5,391 nt of DNA from an uncultured delta proteobacterium (GTDB lineage: Bacteria; Myxococcota_A; Polyangia; Polyangiales; Ga0077539): positions 1 to 5,391 of the forward strand of contig CAIOSS010000639.1 in assembly GCA_903860995.1 (NCBI GenBank). Reading direction: 5' to 3'. The position numbers and the translations under genes are program-made. Below the pieces are notes generated by a model. It did no database searches. It was not told the origin of the DNA and was given only the letters and a program-made list of their open reading frames with translations. Shown one piece after another: positions 1 through 5,391 of the stretch. Numbering within the stretch: the stretch's first letter is position 1; each line of letters opens with the position of its first letter.

Positions 1-271
1 CCATCACGAGGTAGGGGCGGCCGTCGCTGGAAAGACCGTAGTCCTCGACGCGCACCACGTTGGGGTGCCGCAGCTTCGCCGCGATGCGCGCCTCGCGCAG
101 GAATCGGTCGATGGCCCCCTGGTCACGGGTCATCTCGGGTAGCAGCACCTTCACTGCCACCGCGTGCCCCAGCACCTGGTGCTCCGCGCGAAACACCTCG
201 CCCATGGCGCCTGCGTCGATCTTCTCGAGCAGCACCCAGCGGTCGCCGAGGATGTCACCGGGCCGTGTCAT
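1..271 (-). CDS. Hanks-type Ser/Thr protein kinase, N-terminal part (truncated by window edge)
   Basis: Reading the minus strand from the ATG at 271 gives 90 codons that form the start of a eukaryotic-like Ser/Thr kinase N-lobe. Visible elements in order are: beta-1 with the glycine loop (IDAGAMGEVF, residues 18-27); the VAIK-type strand VAVK with the ATP-binding lysine K41; the alpha-C segment RFLREARIAAKLRHPNVV, whose E60 should pair with K41; and the hinge-approach strand RPYLVM ending at residue 90. The K41/E60 spacing matches that of PknB-type kinases. The HRD, DFG and any C-terminal sensor or membrane segments lie off the left edge. Oddity: the first glycine of the usual LGxGxMGxV loop is Asp (D19). 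The start is well fixed, because an in-frame TGA lies upstream with no alternative start between. No clear Shine-Dalgarno site precedes it. The gene is divergent from tamB. Such kinases are numerous in Myxococcota, and its substrate cannot be inferred. Confidence 0.94.
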   Translation of the reverse strand, partial: MTRPGDILGDRWVLLEKIDAGAMGEVFRAEHQVLGHAVAVKVLLPEMTRDQGAIDRFLREARIAAKLRHPNVVRVEDYGLSSDGRPYLVM

Positions 272-381
272 GGAGGAGCATCGGCGACTGTATCGGCCCG
301 AAGGTCCCGCGGCAAATCACTCTGGCGCGCGCGACTCGCGACGGCCGGTGACATCGGGTAGGTAGGTCGTCGCCGCGAACG
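272..381. promoter_or_regulatory. Divergent intergenic region between kinase and tamB-like gene
   Basis: These 110 bp separate two divergently transcribed genes, so both promoters should lie here unless one is inside a neighbouring coding region. The stretch around 311-320 (ggcaaatcac) is locally AT-richer than its surroundings. A short perfect inverted repeat, CGCGA-C-TCGCG, lies at 330-340; it is too short and too GC-rich to call an operator. Upstream of the tamB-like start a tandem GGTAGGTAGG (357-366) is the only purine-rich element, about 15 nt from the ATG, which is far for a Shine-Dalgarno site. No convincing plus-strand -35/-10 pair was found. Confidence 0.55.
287..315 (-). promoter_or_regulatory. 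Weak candidate sigma70-like promoter for the kinase gene
   Basis: On the minus strand, TTGCCG (310-315, 4 of 6 to TTGACA) is followed after exactly 17 bp by TACAGT (287-292, 4 of 6 to TATAAT). This would place the transcription start near 280, only about 9 nt ahead of the kinase ATG. That very short leader agrees with the missing Shine-Dalgarno site. Matches of this quality also occur by chance, so this is a candidate only. Confidence 0.22.
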
Positions 382-3300
382 ATGCCCGACGAGCAGACCA
401 CACCACAGAAGAAGAGGTTCCGGCCGCGGTTCGGGTGGTTCTCGGCGCTCGTTCTGGCGGTGCTCGCCGTCGCGGCCCTGGTCGTCCGCAGCGAACGCTT
501 CGCCCGGCGGGTCGCCCGGGAGATACATGACCAGGTATTCGCCGCGACGGGGCTCGACCTCACCTACGGCAGCGTCGGGTTCTCGCCCACCGCCGTCGCC
601 GTGCGCATCCGGGAGATCCGGGTGCGCCGGCCCGTCGACGGGTGCGGCGCCATCGTCACCGTCGAGTCCCTGGAGGTGATCCCCTCCCTCGGCGACCTGC
701 TCCGCGGGGAGGTGCGCCTCTCGCGGGTCGTCGTCGACGGCGGCGCCGTGGACCTCGACTTCGAGCGCCTCCCGGGCGGCGGGGTGGCCCTGCGCTGCGG
801 CCCGGTGACCCGTGGCGGCGGCGGCGGCGGGAGCGGCGAGATCCCCCTGCGCGACGTGGCCATGAGCGACGTGCGCGTGCGGGTGCGCCACCCCGACGCG
901 GGGGAGTTCACCCTCGGCTCGGTCGACCTCGACCTGCTCAACCTGGGCCGCTCGCGCTGGTCGGTGGGCCTGCTCGCGGTCGACTCCGTCGGGCGCTCGA
1001 CCTACTTCGAGGGGCCCATCCCCCGCGTCGAGGCACGCCTCACGGCCGACCTGCGCACGGGCGTGGTCTACGTGGCGTCGGCGCAGGTGCGCGCGGGCCG
1101 GACGGCGGTGCGGGTGCGCCAGGCACGCTTCGATCCGGGCGCGCGCTCGCTCCGCGTCGACGCCCGGGTGGAGGTCCACCTCGAGGACGTCCTCGCGCGC
1201 ATCCCGAGAGCGCCGCAGCTGGAGGGCGCCGTGACCCTCGACGCGAGCGCGGAGGTGGCCGACCTCGCCCGGCCGCAGCGCGATTTCCGCGCGACTGCCG
1301 TGCTCACCGCGCTCGGCCTCGGGCTGCACGCGCCCGACCAGACCACCGGCGAGATGCTCCGGTACAGCCTCGGCGACCGGGTGAGCGCGCGGGTGTCCGC
1401 GGACCCGGCGCGCGTCGTCCTGACCGAGTTCTCGGGGGGCTACGCCGGCGCGACGCTGAGCTCCGAGCGGCTGAGCGTGGGGCTCGTCGCGCCGATGCCC
1501 ATCGAGGGCGTGCTCGGCATCCGGGGCCTGGATTTCACCCAGCTCATGAAGGACGCCACGGTGACGCCCCGCACCAAGGTGCTCTGGACCCTCTCCGGCG
1601 ACGCGCGGCTCAGCGGCTCGCTCATGCCGCTGAGGCTCGTCGCCAACATCCCCGACATGGAGACCCGGGACTTCGCGATCCTCCAGGACTACTTCATCGT
1701 GCTGCCGCAGCGGCCCATCGTGCGCGTGCCGCGGGCCCGGGTGAGCCTGCGCATGGAGGTCGACGACGTCTCGGTCTCGTGGAATGACGTGACCGTCGCC
1801 TTCGGTCAGTCGCGCGCCACGGTGCGCCGCATCCGGTCGCGCACCTCGCACGACGTCGACGACTCGGACGGCCACGACACGGACCTCAAGATCGAGGGCC
1901 TCGTCGTGGAGCGCATGCACCTCGCGGACATCGGCGCGATCGCGGACATCCCCATCGCGGGCGAGGCGACGGCGACGGTCGCGCTCAGCGACGACTTCGA
2001 CCACCCGCGGGTGCACGGCGTCGCGCGCATCCAGGGCTTCACCTTCAACACCTTCCCCTTCGGGGACCTCGCCACCGCGCCGGGGACGGAGTGGGTGCTG
2101 CGCGACGAGCGCCTCGACAGCGTGCGGATGGACGGCGCCCACCGGCGCTCGCGCTACACCATCCACGACGCCTTCCTCGACTTCCGCCACTTCTCGATGC
2201 GCGCCGGCGCCCGCATGCACGCCGACCCGATGGAGCTCGGTGACTTCTACGACATGTTCCATTTCGACGGCGACCCGACCTTCACGCCCTTCGACGGGCG
2301 CGGCGTGGTCGACGCCACCGTGGACTACGTGCTCGGTCGGCCCGGCGACGACCGCGACGGGGTGATGACCGCGGACGTGTCCATCCAGCGCGCGGAGGCG
2401 ACGGCCTTCGGCGAGCGCATCGCCGACGTCGACGCGCGCCTGTCGTACGTCTGGCTGCGCCGCCGCGACGGCGTGCGCGGCGCGCGGGTCAACCTCGACC
2501 ACTTCACGGGCACCAAGGGCGGCGCCCCGCTGCGCGCGAGCGGCGCGATGGACCTCGGCGCCCGGATGCACTTCGTCGCCGAGGCCCGCGACGTGCCCGT
2601 GAGCGCCTTCGACCTCGCGCGGGGAAGCCACCTTCCGGCGAGCGGGCGGGTGTCGGCGCTGGTCACCGTGGAGGGCACGCCGGACGCCCCGCGCTACGTC
2701 GGCGACGCGCGCTTCCGCGACCTGGTGCTGCTCGATCGCCCCATCGGCGACCTCGAGGTGCACCTCTCGCAGCTCCCGGAGGGCCCAGTGCCCACGCGGC
2801 CTGACGAGCGGCCCCCCATCGGGCGCATCGACCTGAACTTCGGCGCCCTCTCCGACCAGCTGCGCGTCGACCTCACGCTCCGGGTGCCCTGGGAGCCCAC
2901 CCACTGGCGGGACGCCCTCGGCGTGACGCACCCCAGCTTCGAGCGCGCCTGGGGCCGCGCGGCGGTGCGCACGCACATCGCCACCCGCGCCCCGGTCGAC
3001 CTGCTCCCGTGGCTGCCGCCGTCGATGCTGGCGCGGCTCGGCGCCGACGCGCGCGTGGTCGCTGGCTTCGACCTCGCCATCGAGGACGGCCGCCTCGACC
3101 AGATGGCCCTCGCGACCGGGCGCGCGACCCTGTCGGCGCTGGACGTCCAGGCCCGGGGGCTCCCGCTCCGGCTCGGCGCAGGGGCCGCGCTCGCGGTGTG
3201 CTTCCGCGGGGGCGTGGCGTGGGTCGCGCCGCCCGCCGCCGTGGGCTGCGACGAGGGCCCCGCCGCGGAGGGCCGCGTGTCCGCCGTCGCCGAGGCCCCC

Positions 3301-4761
3301 TTCGACCTCGCGCGGCCGCTCCTCGTGGGGCCCGACGGCACCCGGCTCTGGCTCGCCGGCTCGGCCAACGTCGCCGAGGACTTCAGCGTGAGCGGCTTCG
3401 ACGTTCGCGCGCGGGGCGACGCCGACCTCTCGCGGGTCGCCGCGCGGGTGCCGCAGCTCACCTTCGGCCGGGGGATCGGGGTGTTCAACATCCGCGCGCG
3501 GGGGACGCCCGCCCGGCCGTCGCTCTCCGGCGCCGTCGAGCTCCACGACGCCAGCGTCGGGGTGGCGGGCCTCGCGTCGCCGCTGCGCGACATCGAGGTC
3601 GACCTCCGGGTGGACGGCACCGAGGCGATCCTCCGGCGGGCGAGCGCGCGGTACGGCCAGGGGCAGATCGCGTTCACCCGGGCGGACTCGCCCGCGATGG
3701 TGCGCTTCGACGGCACCCGCCTCGACCGCCTCGACGTCCCCATCGTGGTGCGCGACCTCTCGCTCTCGCCCGACGACGGCATCGAGGTGGCGGCCAACGT
3801 CGACGCCCGGCTGCGCTGGCAGGGCGGCGAGGAGCTCCCGCTTCTGCAAGGTGTCGTCGACCTCACGCGCGCCCGGTACACCCGCCCCATCCCCCTCTCG
3901 GCGGACGTCGCCGGACGCCTCCAGGGGCGCAGGGACGCCCCGCCCCCGGCGGCCTACGACCCCGCGCGCGACTTCGTGCGCCTCGACGTGCAGCTCCGCA
4001 CGCCGGCGCCGATGCGCATCGCCAACAACCTCGTCGACGCCGAGCTGCGGCTCGACGAGACCCGGCCCTTCCGCGTCGTGGGCACGCTCCAGCGCCCCGG
4101 CATCGTCGGGAGCATGCACATCACCCGCGGCGTGCTGCGCGTGTACGAGAACCAGTTCGAGGTGCGCCGCGGGGTCGTCGACTTCGACAACCCCGACCGG
4201 GTGGCCGCGCGCTTCGACATCACAGCGCAGACCGAGGTGCGGCGCACGGGCGACAGCGCGCGCAGCCAGTGGCGCGTCGGGCTCCACGCGCACGGCACGC
4301 CGGAGCAGTTCTCCGTCGACCTCTCGGCCGAGCCGTCGCTCTCCCGCGAGGACATCGTGCTGATGCTCCTCTTCCGGCTCACCCGGGTGGAGCTCGAGCG
4401 CATCGGTGCCATCAACGCCGCGCAGACCCTCGCCGTCGAGGCGATCACCCGCGGCCTCGGGCTCGACCAGCTGCTCGGGCGGGTGCTCCCGGTCTTCGAC
4501 GACGTGCGCATCGGCAGCGCGTACAACCCGCGCACCAACCGCACCGAGCCGCAGGTGTTCCTGGGGCGGCAGGTCTTCGACTGGCTGCGCCTCGGCGGCT
4601 CGACCACCGCCAGCGAGAACCCCATCGCCCGCTTCACCGCCGACGTGCGGCTGCGCGGGGGTCTCGGCGTCCAGGCCCTGGTCGAGAGCGCCAACAACCA
4701 GCTGGGCACCGTCAACGCCAACGCGGGCGCCGACCTGCGCTGGCGGATGGAGTTCCAGTGA
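382..4761 (+). CDS. tamB: TamB/AsmA-like translocation and assembly module protein (DUF490 C-terminal domain)
   Basis: This encodes 1459 residues, somewhat longer than E. coli TamB (1259). Residues 1-16 are basic and are followed by one hydrophobic anchor at about 17-35, as in TamB, which is held in the inner membrane with its body in the periplasm. Residues 36-70 resemble the AsmA/TamB N-terminal entry module (TGLDLTYGSVGFSP). The long body alternates polar and hydrophobic residues, as expected for a beta-groove, and carries repeated G-T-x-x-x-P-x-x-x-G type units with key prolines at 542, 770, 1046 and 1239. The C-terminal ~370 residues match the TamB/DUF490 pattern: GTLQRPGIVG at 1234-1243, GVVDFDNPDR at 1264-1273, and PSLSREDIVLMLLF at 1318-1331. 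The chain ends in an amphipathic strand (LRWRMEFQ). TamB proteins work with an Omp85 partner in outer-membrane assembly, and AsmA-like relatives are linked to phospholipid transport between membranes. The ATG is the first possible start after an in-frame TGA at 349-351. A six-glycine linker lies at 145-150. Only four cysteines were seen (88, 139, 940, 956). Family assignment is firm; the exact cargo is unknown. Confidence 0.92.
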   Translation: MPDEQTTPQKKRFRPRFGWFSALVLAVLAVAALVVRSERFARRVAREIHDQVFAATGLDLTYGSVGFSPTAVAVRIREIRVRRPVDGCGAIVTVESLEVIPSLGDLLRGEVRLSRVVVDGGAVDLDFERLPGGGVALRCGPVTRGGGGGGSGEIPLRDVAMSDVRVRVRHPDAGEFTLGSVDLDLLNLGRSRWSVGLLAVDSVGRSTYFEGPIPRVEARLTADLRTGVVYVASAQVRAGRTAVRVRQARFDPGARSLRVDARVEVHLEDVLARIPRAPQLEGAVTLDASAEVADLARPQRDFRATAVLTALGLGLHAPDQTTGEMLRYSLGDRVSARVSADPARVVLTEFSGGYAGATLSSERLSVGLVAPMPIEGVLGIRGLDFTQLMKDATVTPRTKVLWTLSGDARLSGSLMPLRLVANIPDMETRDFAILQDYFIVLPQRPIVRVPRARVSLRMEVDDVSVSWNDVTVAFGQSRATVRRIRSRTSHDVDDSDGHDTDLKIEGLVVERMHLADIGAIADIPIAGEATATVALSDDFDHPRVHGVARIQGFTFNTFPFGDLATAPGTEWVLRDERLDSVRMDGAHRRSRYTIHDAFLDFRHFSMRAGARMHADPMELGDFYDMFHFDGDPTFTPFDGRGVVDATVDYVLGRPGDDRDGVMTADVSIQRAEATAFGERIADVDARLSYVWLRRRDGVRGARVNLDHFTGTKGGAPLRASGAMDLGARMHFVAEARDVPVSAFDLARGSHLPASGRVSALVTVEGTPDAPRYVGDARFRDLVLLDRPIGDLEVHLSQLPEGPVPTRPDERPPIGRIDLNFGALSDQLRVDLTLRVPWEPTHWRDALGVTHPSFERAWGRAAVRTHIATRAPVDLLPWLPPSMLARLGADARVVAGFDLAIEDGRLDQMALATGRATLSALDVQARGLPLRLGAGAALAVCFRGGVAWVAPPAAVGCDEGPAAEGRVSAVAEAPFDLARPLLVGPDGTRLWLAGSANVAEDFSVSGFDVRARGDADLSRVAARVPQLTFGRGIGVFNIRARGTPARPSLSGAVELHDASVGVAGLASPLRDIEVDLRVDGTEAILRRASARYGQGQIAFTRADSPAMVRFDGTRLDRLDVPIVVRDLSLSPDDGIEVAANVDARLRWQGGEELPLLQGVVDLTRARYTRPIPLSADVAGRLQGRRDAPPPAAYDPARDFVRLDVQLRTPAPMRIANNLVDAELRLDETRPFRVVGTLQRPGIVGSMHITRGVLRVYENQFEVRRGVVDFDNPDRVAARFDITAQTEVRRTGDSARSQWRVGLHAHGTPEQFSVDLSAEPSLSREDIVLMLLFRLTRVELERIGAINAAQTLAVEAITRGLGLDQLLGRVLPVFDDVRIGSAYNPRTNRTEPQVFLGRQVFDWLRLGGSTTASENPIARFTADVRLRGGLGVQALVESANNQLGTVNANAGADLRWRMEFQ
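814..831 (+). repeat. GGC trinucleotide run coding a six-glycine linker in the tamB-like gene
   Basis: Five GGC codons and one GGG encode Gly145-Gly150 and are followed by Ser-Gly. The run separates the first N-terminal segment from the next beta-rich segment (IPLRDVAMSDVRVRV) and reads as a flexible linker. Because the unit is a codon, copy-number change would alter linker length without shifting the frame. Confidence 0.9.
4749..4752 (+). promoter_or_regulatory. Shine-Dalgarno site for the Omp85-family gene, inside the tamB-like 3' end
   Basis: GGAG ends 5 nt before the GTG start at 4758 and lies within the last codons of the upstream gene. Together with the GTGA start/stop overlap it supports this GTG as the true start and points to translational coupling. 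Stoichiometry of the two proteins would then be set partly by termination on tamB. Confidence 0.7.
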
Positions 4762-5391
4762 GGGGGCCGCGGGCGCTGCTGGCGCTGTGTCTTACGCTCG
4801 CGGGCGCGGTGGCGTCGGCGCAGACGCCGCCCGACGGGGAGGTGGCCGTCGAGCCCCCGGCTACGGGCCCGATGACCGCCGCGCCCGCGCTGGCGGGCCC
4901 CATCGTGTCGGTGCGCGTCGAGCCCGCGCTCCCCGGCGAGAACCCGTGGGTGCGCACGGGCCTCGCCCCAGGGGCGGTGTTCAGCGCCCAGCGGGCGAGG
5001 GAGGCGCTGCGCATCGCCCTGGCCAGCGGCACCTTCGCCGAGGCGCGGGTGAGCGCCCGCGAGGCCCCCGGCGGCGTCGAGCTCATCGTGCGCGGCGAGC
5101 GGCGCTACCGGCTCCAGTCGTACACGACCCAGGGGGTCGGGGCGCGCGCCGCGGAGGACGTCGACGACGAGCTCGGGCTGCGCTCGGGCGCGGCGGTCAC
5201 CGAGTCGCGGGTGCAGGCCGCGCTCACCCGGGTGGAGTCGGGCTCCCGCGCCGCGGGCTTCCCCCCCCCGCGGGTGGCGAGCCGCTGGCGCGAGACCGAC
5301 GACCCGAGCGTGCGCGTGCTGGTGGTCTCCGTGGAGGAGGGCGCGCCGCAGCGGGTGGGCGTCGTGCGCTGGCCGGGGGCCCCGGCCGAGG
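4758..5391 (+). CDS. Omp85-family (BamA/TamA-like) outer-membrane assembly protein, POTRA region (truncated by window edge)
   Basis: This frame opens at GTG 4758, overlaps the upstream TGA in GTGA, and stays open for 211 codons to the right edge. Residues 1-21 form a classical Sec signal peptide: arginines at 2 and 5, a hydrophobic core at 6-18, and an ASA|Q cleavage site after residue 21. A Pro/Ala-rich spacer runs to about 47. Residues ~49-112 look like a first POTRA domain: strand IVSVRVEP, then a GLAPGAVFSAQRAREAL helix, then SGTFAEARVSAREAPGG, then strand VELIVRGE. Residues ~116-193 look like a second: YRLQSYTTQGV, then a DELGLRSGAAVTESRV helix, AAGFPPPRV in place of the usual GY-x-x-A-x-V, then VRVLVVSVEEG. 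A third appears to start at RVGVVRWPG (199-207). The beta-barrel would lie beyond the edge. POTRA domains bind substrates or partner proteins in the periplasm. Position after tamB suggests TamA, but BamA or another Omp85 member cannot be excluded without the barrel. The only in-frame ATG (codon 39) lies past the signal peptide and is not a sensible start. Confidence 0.85.
   Translation, partial: MRGPRALLALCLTLAGAVASAQTPPDGEVAVEPPATGPMTAAPALAGPIVSVRVEPALPGENPWVRTGLAPGAVFSAQRAREALRIALASGTFAEARVSAREAPGGVELIVRGERRYRLQSYTTQGVGARAAEDVDDELGLRSGAAVTESRVQAALTRVESGSRAAGFPPPRVASRWRETDDPSVRVLVVSVEEGAPQRVGVVRWPGAPAE
5261..5269 (+). repeat. Nine-C homopolymer within the second POTRA domain
   Basis: Nine consecutive C bases span the end of a Phe codon and three Pro codons (Phe168-Pro171 of the Omp85-family protein). 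The downstream frame keeps the expected POTRA strand pattern (VRVLVVSVEEG), so the frame as written is intact. The tract lies at the loop where POTRA domains normally have GY-x-x-A. Confidence 0.93.

Noticed and set aside
330..340. Inverted repeat CGCGA-C-TCGCG as a possible operator or terminator
   Set aside because: Arms of only 5 bp with a 1-bp centre are expected by chance at this GC content. The centre is too small for an RNA hairpin and no T-tract follows.
60..365. Two plus-strand frames (60-365 and 164-361) opposite the kinase start
   Set aside because: The minus strand here encodes unmistakable kinase motifs (glycine loop, VAVK, alpha-C Glu), and the plus-strand products look like antisense noise.
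642..1787. A 381-codon plus-strand frame inside the tamB-like gene
   Set aside because: Its translation is Arg/Pro/Gly/Ala-rich with no domain pattern, typical of a frame-shifted shadow in GC-rich DNA. It fully overlaps a well-supported gene.
1849..1884. EF-hand or dockerin-like calcium site in the Asp-rich loop
   Set aside because: No register places Asp at positions 1, 3 and 5 with Gly at 6. The nearest has Val at position 1, and no flanking EF helices are apparent.
268..4293. A 1341-codon open frame antisense to almost the whole tamB-like gene
   Set aside because: It arises because the GC-rich, strongly biased codons of the real gene leave few stops on the opposite strand. Its translation is a low-complexity mix of Ala, Arg, His, Glu, Asp and Val with no recognisable domain, signal or periodicity, and it runs into the kinase gene. 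The plus-strand reading has clear TamB motifs.
4776..4790. Possible lipoprotein signal at Cys11 of the Omp85-family protein
   Set aside because: The residue before Cys11 is Leu, not Ala/Gly/Ser, and the Cys falls inside the hydrophobic core too close to the N-terminus. The ASA|Q signal peptidase I site at residue 21 fits far better.
4712..5086. Minus-strand frame of 124 codons opposite the Omp85 gene start
   Set aside because: It lies antisense to a signal peptide and POTRA domain read on the plus strand, and its own translation is Ala/Ser/Gly/Arg-rich without any motif.

Overview
The window comes from a high-GC bacterial genome. By hand count, bases 1-240 are about 69% G+C, and sampled stretches of the long gene run from about 73% to 85%. 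A eukaryotic-like Ser/Thr kinase stands next to envelope-biogenesis genes, and the reading frames are densely packed. This fits Myxococcota (former Deltaproteobacteria; Polyangia or Sandaracinus-like lineages are plausible). The taxon is inferred from composition and gene content, not from a marker gene.

Layout. (1) Bases 1-271, minus strand: the first 90 codons of a Hanks-type Ser/Thr protein kinase, cut by the left edge. (2) Bases 272-381: a 110-bp divergent intergenic region that must hold the promoters for both directions. Only a weak sigma70-like site for the kinase can be pointed to. (3) Bases 382-4761, plus strand: one very long gene for a 1459-residue TamB/AsmA-type envelope protein. 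It has an N-terminal membrane anchor, a long beta-rich repetitive body and a conserved TamB (DUF490) C-terminal domain. (4) From 4758 to the right edge, plus strand: the start of a secreted POTRA-domain protein of the BamA/TamA (Omp85) family. It begins at a GTG that overlaps the tamB stop codon (GTGA) and is cut by the edge after 211 codons. No ATG opens this gene, so an ATG-only ORF search misses it.

Genes 3 and 4 look like a translationally coupled two-gene unit encoding both halves of a translocation-and-assembly (TAM-like) module. The TamB-like protein would be anchored in the inner membrane and span the periplasm. The Omp85 partner would sit in the outer membrane with its POTRA domains reaching toward TamB. 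The order is tamB then tamA, the reverse of the E. coli tamA-tamB arrangement. I see no mobile element, CRISPR array, RNA gene or clear terminator. No wholly new system is evident. The points most worth a second look are the reversed, overlapping tamB-tamA pair, the repeat modules in the TamB body, the two cysteine pairs, and a nine-C homopolymer inside the second POTRA domain of the Omp85 gene.
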